64,000 nucleotides of DNA from NCBI GenBank assembly GCA_040743155.1, contig JBFLJU010000001.1, forward strand, positions 1,550,001 through 1,614,000, in the 5' to 3' direction. The notes under the pieces were generated by a model. The model was not told where the DNA came from. It saw nothing but the letters and a program-made list of their open reading frames with translations, and did no database searches. Shown piece after piece: positions 30,890 through 39,833 of the stretch. How positions within the stretch are numbered: the stretch's first letter is position 1; each line of letters opens with the position of its first letter. Source of the DNA: Cycloclasticus sp. (lineage in GTDB: Bacteria; Pseudomonadota; Gammaproteobacteria; Methylococcales; Cycloclasticaceae). Made by a program: the position numbers and the translations under genes.

Positions 30890-31090
30890 TTAAGCAGTTA
30901 CGTTAACTGCTTGTGGGCCTTTAGGGCCATTTTCTACGTCAAAATTCACTTGTTGGCCTTCGTTTAATGTACGAAAACCTTCGCTTGCGATTGCTGAAAA
31001 ATGTACGAATACATCTTTGCTGCCATCTTCTGGAGTGATAAAGCCGAAGCCTTTAGATTCGTTGAACCATTTAACTGTTCCTGTTGCCAT
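30890..31090 (-). CDS. CspA-family cold shock protein
   Basis: 66 residues, a single cold-shock OB fold. RNP1 KGFGFITP and RNP2 VFVHFSAI are both intact. Such proteins bind single-stranded RNA/DNA and melt mRNA structure. GAGG lies 10 bases before the ATG. It stands alone with its own terminator, divergent from rhlE. Confidence 0.95.
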   Translation of the reverse strand: MATGTVKWFNESKGFGFITPEDGSKDVFVHFSAIASEGFRTLNEGQQVNFDVENGPKGPQAVNVTA

Positions 31091-31432
31091 GATAATTACC
31101 TCAAATAAAATTAAAAAAATTAAAAAATGTTACAAATCTTACAAGGAAATTAACAAGAGCAGATCTTAAAAAAACCAGTAGAGAATGTAGCGGAACAAAT
31201 TCTAACGCACTTTCTTTAGAAAAACAGCATTTTCTTAACCTTTAATTAGACTTAAGCCTACAAGACTCTCAACAATCGGGTACAATATGCACCCTCAAAA
31301 GGTTGTGCTGATCGGTCTGCACCCCACCTCAAACTGCGGCAATTTACAATAACTGCCCAGCATTATTAAGCAACGTTTCCACCTCGACCGTGCCATGAAA
31401 TTACTGGCGGCTGGACTCACGGAGAAAATTAT
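31091..31432. other. 342-bp divergent region between the cold shock gene and rhlE
   Basis: It contains the leaders of both genes. The first 60 bases are very A+T-rich, as in cold-shock 5' UTRs. A TACAAT (31281-31286) might be a -10 box for rhlE, but the -35 is poor. No gene or RNA that I can support. Confidence 0.4.
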
Positions 31433-32764
31433 ATGTCGTTCGATTCCCTCGGCCTTAGAGCCGAATTAGTCAGTGCTGTATCCAAAAAAGGCTACACCTC
31501 ACCCACTTCCATTCAATCTCAATCCATCCCTCTTATCTTAGAAGGTCGCGATTTAATGGGCGGCGCCCAAACCGGCACCGGCAAAACAGCCAGCTTTACG
31601 CTGCCAGTATTACAACGCCTTATGGAAACCGGCGAAGGCAAAACCAAAGCATCTAAAGTGCGCGCCCTAATCTTAACCCCCACACGTGAATTAGCCGCGC
31701 AAGTAGCTGAAAGCGTTAAAGATTACGGCAATCAATTACCGTTATCATCTTTCGTTATTTTTGGTGGCGTAAACATTAACCCACAAAAACAAAAACTTCG
31801 TAAAGGCGTTGATATTTTAGTTGCCACCCCTGGCCGCCTTCTCGACCACGTTAGCCAAAAAACAGTAGACCTGTCATCCGTTGAAATTCTTGTATTAGAT
31901 GAAGCCGATCGCATGCTCGACATGGGTTTTATTCGAGACATCAGGAAAGTGCTGGCATTATTGCCGAAACAAAAACAAACACTTTTGTTTTCCGCTACCT
32001 TCTCTAACGACATTAAAAAGCTATCTAGCAGCTTATTACATAACCCTGCCTTGATTGAAGTTGCTCAAGAGAACTCCACATCTGAACTCATCTCGCAAGT
32101 GGTTCACCCCGTCGACAAAAAACGCAAACGCGAGCTCCTTTCATTTCTTATTGGCTCAAATGACTGGAAACAAGTTTTAGTGTTCACCCGCACAAAGCAC
32201 GGCGCAAACAAACTGGCTGAACAGCTCAACAAAGATGGTATTACTGCTGCCGCCATTCATGGCAATAAAAGCCAAGGCGCACGTACAAAAGCATTGGCTA
32301 ACTTTAAAACAAATGATATTCGCGTATTAGTGGCCACCGATATCGCCGCACGTGGTTTAGATATCGACCAATTACCGCATGTCGTCAACTTTGAACTGCC
32401 AAATGTGCCTGAAGATTATGTTCACCGTATTGGCCGTACCGGTCGTGCTGGCAGCCTAGGCGAAGCCATGTCGCTAGTTTGTGTTGACGAATTAAAATTA
32501 CTAAAGGGTATTGAGCACCTGATAAAAAGTGACATTAGAAAAGTTACTTTTGAAGGCTACGAGCCTGATCCAAGCATCAAACCCGAACCAATCCAGAACG
32601 GTCGTAATAACCAACGCCCACGCAATACATCAGCAAAAAAACACTCACATTCCAAGCCTAAGGCAGGTTCAGGTTCAGGCTCTAAAGCAAACTCTTCGCG
32701 CCCCAAACGACGCAACACCCAAAGCAGTTCGGCTAGCCGCCCTGACAATTTTGGCAATAGATAA
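31433..32764 (+). CDS. rhlE: DEAD-box RNA helicase, RhlE type
   Basis: 443 residues. Walker [17 protein letters not shown], motif [13 protein letters not shown] (the RhlE-style motif), SATFS, ARGLDI and [10 protein letters not shown] are all present. The C-terminal 70 residues are a basic, Ser/Gly/Asn-rich disordered tail ([15 protein letters not shown]), common in RhlE. Unlike the other helicase in the window, motif II is canonical here. Confidence 0.93.
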   Translation: MSFDSLGLRAELVSAVSKKGYTSPTSIQSQSIPLILEGRDLMGGAQTGTGKTASFTLPVLQRLMETGEGKTKASKVRALILTPTRELAAQVAESVKDYGNQLPLSSFVIFGGVNINPQKQKLRKGVDILVATPGRLLDHVSQKTVDLSSVEILVLDEADRMLDMGFIRDIRKVLALLPKQKQTLLFSATFSNDIKKLSSSLLHNPALIEVAQENSTSELISQVVHPVDKKRKRELLSFLIGSNDWKQVLVFTRTKHGANKLAEQLNKDGITAAAIHGNKSQGARTKALANFKTNDIRVLVATDIAARGLDIDQLPHVVNFELPNVPEDYVHRIGRTGRAGSLGEAMSLVCVDELKLLKGIEHLIKSDIRKVTFEGYEPDPSIKPEPIQNGRNNQRPRNTSAKKHSHSKPKAGSGSGSKANSSRPKRRNTQSSSASRPDNFGNR

Positions 32765-32803
32765 GCATACTTTCACACACTTTATTTATGACGAGCAATC
32801 ACT

Positions 32804-34417
32804 ATGTTAATTAGCGCAAATATCACCATGCAATTTGGCTCTAAGCCATTATTTGAAAACGTTTCCGCCAAGTTTGGTAATGGCAACCGTTACGGCCTCA
32901 TTGGGGCAAACGGTTGTGGCAAATCGACTTATATGAAGATTCTAGGCGGTGACTTAGAACCCACAGCCGGCAACGTTTCAAAAGACCCGGGCGAACGCAT
33001 CGGTAAATTAGGCCAAGACCAGTTTGCCTTTGAAGAATACACCGTCGTTGACACCGTCATTATGGGACATGCCGAATTATGGACCATTAAGCAAGAGCGT
33101 GAACGCCTCTACTCATTGCCTGAGATGACTGAAGATGAAGGCATGAAAGTCGCCGAATTAGAAGTTGAATTTGCCGAAATGGATGGCTACAGCGCAGAAA
33201 GTCGCGCTGAAGAATTACTCATGAGCGCCGGCATCGAACAAGAGTTCCACTATGGCTTAATGAGTAACGTTGCGCCGGGCTGGAAACTACGTGTGCTACT
33301 GGCCCAAGCGTTGTTCTCTGAACCTGACATTTTGCTACTCGACGAACCAACCAACAACTTGGACATCAACACCATTCGTTGGCTAGAAGATATTATCAAC
33401 CAGTCTAAAAGTACGATGATCATCATCTCGCATGATCGACACTTTTTAAACGCTGTTTGCACACACATGGCCGATATTGATTACGGTGAATTGCGACTCT
33501 ACCCGGGCAACTATGACGACTTCATGACCGCATCAACGCAGGCACGTGAGTTATTACAGTCAGAAAATGCCAAGAAGAAAACACAAATTGCGGAACTTCA
33601 ACAGTTTGTTAGTCGCTTCTCAGCTAACGCATCGAAAGCTAAACAAGCCACTTCACGCGCTAAGAAATTAGAAAAAATCGAACTCGCTGATATCAAGCCG
33701 TCGTCGCGTATTAACCCGTTTATTCGTTTCACACAAATTAAAAAGCTGCACCGTGAAGCGGTTACTCTTGAAAACTTAGGCCATGGCTTCGACGATGAGA
33801 CCTTGTTTGAAAATTCCAATATGATTTTACAAGCAGGCACACGCGTAGCCGTGATTGGTGAAAATGGTGCCGGCAAGACCACCTTCTTGCGTTGTTTAAT
33901 GGATGAATTAAGCCCCAATAACGGTACTATCCAATGGGCTGAAAATGCCACCTTAGGCTATTGCCCTCAAGACGCTAGCGCTGAGTTCGATGTTGATATG
34001 ACCTTGTTTGACTGGATGAGCCAATGGCGCAAGCCGAGCCATAACGATCAAGTGGTTCGTATGACACTAGGCCGATTACTCTTTTCATCAGATGACTTTA
34101 ATAAAAAGGTCGCCGTTTGTTCTGGTGGTGAGAAAAACCGCTTGTTATTCGGTAAGTTAACGCTGGGCGAAACGAATGTGCTGCTAATGGATGAACCAAC
34201 AAACCATTTGGACATGGAGTCTATTGAGTCACTTAACTTGGCGCTTGCAAACTACGAAGGCACCTTAGTTTTTGTCAGCCATGATCGTGAATTTGTTTCA
34301 TCGTTGGCTAACCGAATTGTTGAAATCACGCCAACAGGCATCATTGATTTCCACGGTACTTATGATGAGTACCTTAAGAGCCAAGAGATTGAAGGCCTTA
34401 AAACCGGTACGCGTTAA
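32804..34417 (+). CDS. ybiT: ABC-F translation factor YbiT
   Basis: 537 residues with two ABC ATPase domains and no membrane part. Walker A motifs are GANGCGKST and GENGAGKTT; the signature is canonical in domain 2 (CSGGEKNR) but reads VAPGWKLR in domain 1, which is normal for YbiT. DEPTNNLD and DEPTNHLD follow. The linker helix ([17 protein letters not shown]) enters the ribosomal E site in ABC-F proteins. It follows rhlE by 39 bases and is closed by a strong terminator. Confidence 0.93.
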   Translation: MLISANITMQFGSKPLFENVSAKFGNGNRYGLIGANGCGKSTYMKILGGDLEPTAGNVSKDPGERIGKLGQDQFAFEEYTVVDTVIMGHAELWTIKQERERLYSLPEMTEDEGMKVAELEVEFAEMDGYSAESRAEELLMSAGIEQEFHYGLMSNVAPGWKLRVLLAQALFSEPDILLLDEPTNNLDINTIRWLEDIINQSKSTMIIISHDRHFLNAVCTHMADIDYGELRLYPGNYDDFMTASTQARELLQSENAKKKTQIAELQQFVSRFSANASKAKQATSRAKKLEKIELADIKPSSRINPFIRFTQIKKLHREAVTLENLGHGFDDETLFENSNMILQAGTRVAVIGENGAGKTTFLRCLMDELSPNNGTIQWAENATLGYCPQDASAEFDVDMTLFDWMSQWRKPSHNDQVVRMTLGRLLFSSDDFNKKVAVCSGGEKNRLLFGKLTLGETNVLLMDEPTNHLDMESIESLNLALANYEGTLVFVSHDREFVSSLANRIVEITPTGIIDFHGTYDEYLKSQEIEGLKTGTR

Positions 34418-34433
34418 AGTAAACGTTTGACAC

Positions 34434-34471
34434 AAAAAAGCCCGCCTTAATAATTAAGGCGGGCTTTTTTT
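34434..34471. terminator. Bidirectional rho-independent terminator
   Basis: AAAAAAGCCCGCCTTAAT pairs with the AAGGCGGGCTTTTTTT arm over a short loop. It ends ybiT (plus) and the DUF1415 gene (minus, stop at 34483). Confidence 0.92.
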
Positions 34472-34482
34472 ATTCTTAAAAC

Positions 34483-35037
34483 CTACTCAGGCCGACAAGC
34501 CTTCAACAACGCCTGCATTTGCTCCAAGCCCTTGGCCCGAGCAAACTCAATATTCCTATTGGGAATTTTCTCTGGATTAGCGATACTTTCCAGTGCTTTT
34601 TCAATACTCGCCTCGCGCAAAATATGTAAGATCGGGTACGGCGAACGATTTGTATAATTGGCCGCATCATCATATTTTTGCCCATCAAAACAATAGTCAG
34701 GGTGAAAACTCGCCAGTTGAAAAATGCCTTCGTAACCCTCGTCAACCAACAAAGCGTCTGCCACGTCGACAAGGTCGAGATAATCCTCAAAAGACTCGAA
34801 GCCGTGCGGATAAATCAACAAACTGGTCTCCGTTTCATCATTTGCAGCAAGCTCGGTTAGCTCATCGCTCAACGCCATCAAACAGTGCGCCAGCGAACGC
34901 TCGTTAATTACTTTATAACTGACACGGTTTGTCTCAACCACAGGCTTTGCAAACGGGCAAAAATTCAACCCGACAATGACCTTCGCCACCCACTGGCGAC
35001 AGCTCTCAACAATGCTTTCGTCTAAATTCCTCACCAC
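34483..35037 (-). CDS. DUF1415 family protein
   Basis: 184 residues. The family markers are visible: WVAKVIVGLNFCPFAKPV near the N-terminus, LLIYPHGFESFEDYLD, and FHPDYCFDGQ...NRSPYPILHILRE. The function of DUF1415 is unknown; the conserved Cys/His/Asp residues hint at an enzyme (inference). It starts 7 bases before the stop of the DUF2058 gene, so the two are coupled. Confidence 0.9.
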   Translation of the reverse strand: MVRNLDESIVESCRQWVAKVIVGLNFCPFAKPVVETNRVSYKVINERSLAHCLMALSDELTELAANDETETSLLIYPHGFESFEDYLDLVDVADALLVDEGYEGIFQLASFHPDYCFDGQKYDDAANYTNRSPYPILHILREASIEKALESIANPEKIPNRNIEFARAKGLEQMQALLKACRPE

Positions 35038-35570
35038 ATTAAATCATCGGGTACGACATAATCAGCATAGTCATCATCGTCAGACTGTGACGTGACATCG
35101 TCTAAATAAATCACTCGATCTTTATCACGTTGCGCGATCTTTTCTGCAACCGCAGCCGGTACCACTTCGTAGGTTTTAGCCAAATCAACGATAAGCGCCG
35201 TGCCCGTAACAATACGTTGCCGCAAAGCATCGTCGATATAAATAGTTTTTACTTTATTATCGTGGGTAAAATTAAACGCATCCCCATCGTCTTCTTTCGC
35301 TAGTTTATTCAACTCAATCAACTGTGTTATTTGCGCCGAAATTTGGTTTTTTTCCGCTTGTTGATTACGCTGTTCATTCAACAGACGGTCTTTTTCTAAG
35401 TGCTTCGCTTGCGCCTCCTTAGCCAGCAAAGCGGCTTCATTTACCACCTCAACCTTGTTTTTTTGTTTCTGTTTAAGCTGCTTCTGTTTCTGAGATTTAG
35501 CCTTATGCGCTTTAGACTTACTCGTTAAGCCAGCCTTTAGTAATTGATCTTGGAGGGAGATATTTTTCAT
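35031..35570 (-). CDS. DUF2058 (YaiL-like) protein
   Basis: 179 residues. The N-terminal half is a highly charged helix (about 15-75, Lys/Gln-rich) and the C-terminal half is a compact domain with DALRQRIVTGTALIVDL and a very acidic end (SDDDDYADY). The opening SLQDQLLKAGLTSKSKAHK is the DUF2058 signature. YaiL relatives are reported as nucleoprotein/polysome-associated; no function is established. It overlaps the DUF1415 gene by 7 bases. Confidence 0.85.
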   Translation of the reverse strand: MKNISLQDQLLKAGLTSKSKAHKAKSQKQKQLKQKQKNKVEVVNEAALLAKEAQAKHLEKDRLLNEQRNQQAEKNQISAQITQLIELNKLAKEDDGDAFNFTHDNKVKTIYIDDALRQRIVTGTALIVDLAKTYEVVPAAVAEKIAQRDKDRVIYLDDVTSQSDDDDYADYVVPDDLMW

Positions 35571-35621
35571 GTCATCAGTTTAAAGAAATTAATTAAAAAT
35601 AAGCAATGCATTGACGCTAAC

Positions 35622-38102
35622 TTAAGCTTCTCTTAACACCAGCATCGGTGGTTTATTAACAGCGGCTCTTACGCCCCACAAACCGGCCAGCATCACGCAA
35701 ATGGCGCTTAATAGCGGCACACTTATGCTCAGCCATACATTAAAGTGGAAATCTAAATGCAAAACATAGGTATATAGACCAAACAACACCAGCTGGAACA
35801 TCAACACAGCAATTAAGCCTGACATCAGGCCAATTATGGCGAACTCGACTAAATGAGCACTCCTCAACAATTCCCGGCTGGCACCCAAGGTTCGCATTAA
35901 TGCGCCTTCAGAAATTCGCTGGTCTAACGTTGAATAAATAGAGGCGAACAGTACCGTGAACCCTGCCAATAGCGCGAAATATAATAAGTAATTAATGGCT
36001 GCGGTTAATTGCGTTAGGATCATTTTAATTTGCTTTAACATTGCATCCACTTCCAACACGGTCATCGCCGGAAATTGCTTCACCAAACCGTTCAGTAACT
36101 TTTTATGACTGTCGGATAAGTAAAAGCTGGTGATATACGTTGTCGGGTGACCTGCTAACGTTTGTTCAGAAAAAACCATGTAAAAGTTAGGCTTCATCGT
36201 ATCCCACTGCACACTGCGTACGTGTGTCACAACGGCTTGAATCTGCTCACTGCCTATACTGAAGGTCAGCTTATCGCCCAACGTCACATTCAAACTGTCC
36301 GCTAACTTGCTTTCAATAGACACCTCACCTTTTTTTGCGTTGCCCCACTGCCCAGCAAGCGTCTTATTATCTGATGGCAGGGTATCACCCCAGGTTAAAC
36401 TTAAATCGCGGTGCGTTGCCCGTTCCCCCTGCGAGTCTTTACTGACAATTTGCTGCACCGGCGTACCATTGATGCCCACCAAACGCCCACGTACGATAGG
36501 GTAAAAATTTGCAGCCGGAATATGATGCGCCTTCAATTGCTCTTCAAAGGAAGCGACTTGGTTGGGGAAGATATTAATGGCGAAGTAGTTCGGCGCTTCA
36601 TCCGGCAATTGTTGCTGCCAATCACTTAGCAAATCGTTTCTTACGGTAAAACTAAGTAACATCGCTAACAAGGTAATACTGAACGCCAGAATTTGGGTCA
36701 CGCTCGCCTTCGGCTCTCTCAGTACGCCTTGCAAACCCAATCGCGAGCCCAGCCCAACGTGAGGCAACAACCGTCGACATTGCAATAATACTGTGTATAA
36801 CAACCCCGCCGACAACAGCACCGCTAGCAGGCCACCCCCGATAATCGACAGCATTAATGCCAAGTCATGGGTATATTGAAAAATTAACCCTGCGATTAAC
36901 ATTAGGGCCAAGCCATACACCAGCCAAGCACTATTACTTAGCGGTTCTAGCTCACGACGCAAAACACGCAAAGGCGACACCCGTTTTAAGCGCAGTAACG
37001 GCGGCAATGAGAAACCTATCAAAATAGCAAACCCGGTCAAAAAACCCAGCAGCACAGCAATCAAACTAGGCTGCGATACCTTTGCCGGCAATAAACTACG
37101 CAACAGGTGAAACAACGCCTCTTGCGTAAACCAGCCCAGCAATAAGCCGATAGAACACGCCACTAAGCCCAACACCAAAAATTGGTACAGAAAAATCACC
37201 AAAATATCGTTTTGCTGACAACCCAAACAGCGTAACACCGCCGTTGAATTAAAATGCCGCTCACTGTATCGGCGACTGGACATGGCAATCGCCACGCCCG
37301 CAATCAAGATAACCAAGATACTTGATAAGCCTAAATAGCGTTCTGCCCGCGACAAGGCACTGCCTATCTCAGGCCGGTCATCTTGTACATCCATTAATCG
37401 CTGCGAGACTTCTAACAACGGCTTTACCCACGCATTAAAGCGTTTAATCGCATCCGCCTCGCCGCTAAATTGGAAAAAGTAATGAACGTGGCTTCCCGGC
37501 TGCAGCACGTTGGCGGCTTGCAGGTCAGCATCATTCATCAACACACGGGGCGACAAGCTATAAATATCGCCACGTTTATCGGGCTCATAGCTAATAATAT
37601 GGCTCACGACTAACGACTTTTCACCCACCGTTAGCGAATCACCAATCTCAAGTTTTAAGGCCGACAGCACGCGTTTATCCACCCACGCCGAGCCCGCTTG
37701 CGGCCCTTGTTGCTGCACCAGCTCTTGCGCATCAGCCGCTGCCATCGTTTTCAAATGCCCGCGTAATGGGTACGCATCACTAACGGCTTTTATCCCCGCC
37801 AATAGTAGCTCATCATTTTCGATCAGCACCGTTGAAAATTCAGCCGTTCTGGCTTGTTTTAGCCCCATCTGGCTGGCTGTCTCAAACCAGCTTTTTGGAA
37901 TGACGTCAGAACTGGTCACCACCAAATCAGCCGCTAAAAACTCTGCCGCCTGAAGATTCATCGTTCGGTGTAGGCGATCGGCAAATAGGCTAATCGCCGT
38001 TGAACTCGTTACCGCGATGATTAAAGCCAAAATAAGCAGCGTTAATTCCCCGTGTCGAGCATCACGCCTTAAAAAACGTAACGCTAAACTTAACCTATTC
38101 AT
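35622..38102 (-). CDS. ABC exporter permease, YbbP-like (FtsX superfamily)
   Basis: 826 residues. The order TM1 - large periplasmic MacB-type domain - TM2-4 (FtsX 1) - central helices - second periplasmic domain - FtsX 2 is that of the YbbP/LolC-like permeases. It opens with NRLSLALRFLRRDARHGELT and ends in NKPPMLVLREA. YbbAP with the esterase TesA is a conserved trio. The substrate is not established; envelope lipid or lipoprotein handling is the usual proposal. It overlaps ybbA by 4 bases. Confidence 0.88.
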   Translation of the reverse strand: MNRLSLALRFLRRDARHGELTLLILALIIAVTSSTAISLFADRLHRTMNLQAAEFLAADLVVTSSDVIPKSWFETASQMGLKQARTAEFSTVLIENDELLLAGIKAVSDAYPLRGHLKTMAAADAQELVQQQGPQAGSAWVDKRVLSALKLEIGDSLTVGEKSLVVSHIISYEPDKRGDIYSLSPRVLMNDADLQAANVLQPGSHVHYFFQFSGEADAIKRFNAWVKPLLEVSQRLMDVQDDRPEIGSALSRAERYLGLSSILVILIAGVAIAMSSRRYSERHFNSTAVLRCLGCQQNDILVIFLYQFLVLGLVACSIGLLLGWFTQEALFHLLRSLLPAKVSQPSLIAVLLGFLTGFAILIGFSLPPLLRLKRVSPLRVLRRELEPLSNSAWLVYGLALMLIAGLIFQYTHDLALMLSIIGGGLLAVLLSAGLLYTVLLQCRRLLPHVGLGSRLGLQGVLREPKASVTQILAFSITLLAMLLSFTVRNDLLSDWQQQLPDEAPNYFAINIFPNQVASFEEQLKAHHIPAANFYPIVRGRLVGINGTPVQQIVSKDSQGERATHRDLSLTWGDTLPSDNKTLAGQWGNAKKGEVSIESKLADSLNVTLGDKLTFSIGSEQIQAVVTHVRSVQWDTMKPNFYMVFSEQTLAGHPTTYITSFYLSDSHKKLLNGLVKQFPAMTVLEVDAMLKQIKMILTQLTAAINYLLYFALLAGFTVLFASIYSTLDQRISEGALMRTLGASRELLRSAHLVEFAIIGLMSGLIAVLMFQLVLFGLYTYVLHLDFHFNVWLSISVPLLSAICVMLAGLWGVRAAVNKPPMLVLREA

Positions 38103-38776
38103 ACAAGCCGACCCGCATCAATGAGCACACTGCGCTGACAGCGTGAGGCTAGCGCCGTATCGTGCGTGACTAACACCAAGGTGGTGTGTTTTTCCTGATT
38201 CAGTTCAAATAACAGCTCGATAATTTGCTCACCCGTTTTACTGTCTAAATTTCCAGTGGGTTCATCGGCAAATAAAATAGCCGGTTGCGTTACAAAGGCA
38301 CGCGCCAGTGCGACGCGCTGCTGCTCACCACCCGACAGCTTCATTGGCGTATGGTCTAAGCGACGCCCCAGCCCAACCCGCTCCAGCAGATCTATAGCGG
38401 TTTGCTTTGCTTGCTTATCGCCGCGCAATTCCAGCGGCAACATCACATTTTCAAGTGCCGTAAAACGCGGCATTAATTGAAAGGATTGAAAAACAAAACC
38501 CACTAATTTATTTCTAACATCAGCCCGTCCGTCCTCATCTAAGGCGGTCAGTTCTTCACCGTTTAGCTTTATAGTACCGTCAGTTGGACTATCCAAGCCC
38601 GCAAGCAAACCCAGTAAGGTCGATTTACCCGAGCCAGACGCCCCCACAATCGCTATACTTTCTCCGCGGTTAATTGTTAAATCAACAGAGGCTAAAATAC
38701 TTAAATCCCCATCTGCGACCGCTACTGTTTTTCCCAAGTTTTTTGTTTCAATAATAGGGCTAGTGTTTTTCGACAT
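38099..38776 (-). CDS. ybbA: ABC exporter ATPase, YbbA-like
   Basis: 225 residues. Walker A GASGSGKST, Q-loop VFQSFQLMPRF, signature LSGGEQQRVALARA, Walker B ILFADEPTGNLD and the H-loop LVTHD are all present, typical of the LolD/MacB group. The only ATG is at 38776, and it shares two bases with the ATG of tesA on the other strand (CATG at 38774-38777). Confidence 0.92.
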   Translation of the reverse strand: MSKNTSPIIETKNLGKTVAVADGDLSILASVDLTINRGESIAIVGASGSGKSTLLGLLAGLDSPTDGTIKLNGEELTALDEDGRADVRNKLVGFVFQSFQLMPRFTALENVMLPLELRGDKQAKQTAIDLLERVGLGRRLDHTPMKLSGGEQQRVALARAFVTQPAILFADEPTGNLDSKTGEQIIELLFELNQEKHTTLVLVTHDTALASRCQRSVLIDAGRLV

Positions 38777-39386
38777 GATAAGACTTCATTTAATATTAAT
38801 AATCGTATTATTTTCTTCAGCGTCTTTCGCCAAAACCATCATGGTATTAGGCGATAGTATAAGCGCTGGTTACGGTATGCCCATCAACAAAGGTTGGGTA
38901 AGCGTATTACAACAAACACTTAACGAACAAAACAGCCCTTACACACTAATTAACAAAAGTATTAGTGGTGATACAACGGCAGGTGGGCTTGCCCGAATCG
39001 ACAAAGCCTTAGAACAATATAAGCCCGAGATAGTTCTACTAGAACTTGGCGCAAACGATGGTTTACGCGGTATGCCGCCAGTTTTAATTAAGCAGAACCT
39101 ACGTAAACTCATCCACCGAATCCAAGAAACAGGCGCTGGCGTACTGTTGCTCAGCATGCGTATCCCTTCTAATTATGGCAAACGCTATACCGATATGTTC
39201 TACAACAACTACCCTGATTTAGCCGAAGAAATGGAGATCCCTTTCGTCCCCTTTATTTTAGAAGACGTGGCCCTAGCGCAAGGTATGATGCAATCAGATG
39301 GCCTACACCCTAATGAAAAAGCACAGCCGCTTATTGCTGATAAGGTTTGGGAGCATTTACACCCGCTATTAACGAATAAAAATTGA
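38775..39386 (+). CDS. tesA: Periplasmic SGNH esterase, TesA-like
   Basis: 203 residues from the ATG at 38775 (an ATG at 38763 is in frame but extends deeper into ybbA). The signal peptide MIRLHLILIIVLFSSASFA fits cleavage before KTIMVLG. The SGNH blocks are complete: GDSIS (Ser28), the block II Gly, GANDGLRG, and DGLHPNEKAQ. TesA is a multifunctional acyl-CoA thioesterase, protease and lysophospholipase I of the periplasm. It is divergent from ybbA. Confidence 0.92.
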   Translation: MIRLHLILIIVLFSSASFAKTIMVLGDSISAGYGMPINKGWVSVLQQTLNEQNSPYTLINKSISGDTTAGGLARIDKALEQYKPEIVLLELGANDGLRGMPPVLIKQNLRKLIHRIQETGAGVLLLSMRIPSNYGKRYTDMFYNNYPDLAEEMEIPFVPFILEDVALAQGMMQSDGLHPNEKAQPLIADKVWEHLHPLLTNKN

Positions 39387-39403
39387 GCCACTAAGATTTT
39401 ACG

Positions 39404-39520
39404 ATGAAATTTTGTAATTGCACAGCTTCCAAGTTATTCCATGGATAACACATGAACAGGACTTAAAGTTGCCCTTCTCCGCTATTGCTAAGGGTTGGGT
39501 GATTAGGAATCATGAGGCGG
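39404..39520 (+). pseudogene. Internally deleted remnant of a DUF3750 gene
   Basis: Bases 39454-39520 align without gaps to 45356-45422, the 3' end of the intact DUF3750 gene; I count 12 differences in 67. The bases before it (39404-39453) also resemble the leader of that gene, including TCCAAGTTATTC and a start ATG at 39452. The join falls on GAAC, which occurs both just after the start codon and at 45356 in the intact gene, so a deletion between short repeats removed nearly the whole coding part. Confidence 0.75.
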
Positions 39521-39537
39521 TTGTTAACAAATGATCA

Positions 39538-39613
39538 TTAGGCCTAGTCTAGAGCACAGCATAAATGACTGTTAACCCTTCGAGCACTAGTTCGAGCCCT
39601 GTCGGAGGAGCCC
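39538..39613 (+). pseudogene. Decayed tRNA-Asn(GTT)-like sequence
   Basis: The 3' half resembles bacterial tRNA-Asn: ATGACTGTTAAC with anticodon GTT at 39571-39573, the T-loop region ACTAGTTCGAGCCC, and the acceptor end CGGAGGAGCC. The distance from anticodon to the end (39613) is exactly that of positions 36 to 76. The 5' half keeps CTAGAGCA of the D arm, but the D loop is shortened, the 5' acceptor strand does not pair, the T and anticodon stems have mismatches, and the end reads CCC. It is not a functional tRNA as it stands; it may be an old integration-site remnant. Confidence 0.6.
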
Positions 39614-39833
39614 ATTATCAAAGCCTTAACGTATCGACGTTGGTTTTTTATATTTGGCTCAGACCTTCACAATAAAGCTTACCCAGTTATTCTTTTTTCT
39701 ACTATAGTTAATAAACTGTTTATTGGGATCAGTCCAAATGTATCGAGCTAGGATGGCCGCAACTATCAAAAACACGTTCACGCATCATCTGCATGAGCAC
39801 ACCCTAAACTCGCTTATAAGTAAGTAATTATTT

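Larger units (their letters stand above)
39387..39833. other. 447-bp scarred intergenic region between tesA and the hybrid kinase
   Basis: It contains the deleted DUF3750 copy (39404-39520) and the decayed tRNA-Asn-like sequence (39538-39613), listed separately. From 39614 to 39833 I see only a possible weak promoter (TATAGT at 39703-39708) for the kinase gene. Confidence 0.55.

Noticed and set aside
39538-39613. Annotation as a functional tRNA-Asn gene
   Set aside because: The 5' acceptor strand does not pair, the D loop is shortened, two stems have mismatches and the 3' end is CCC.
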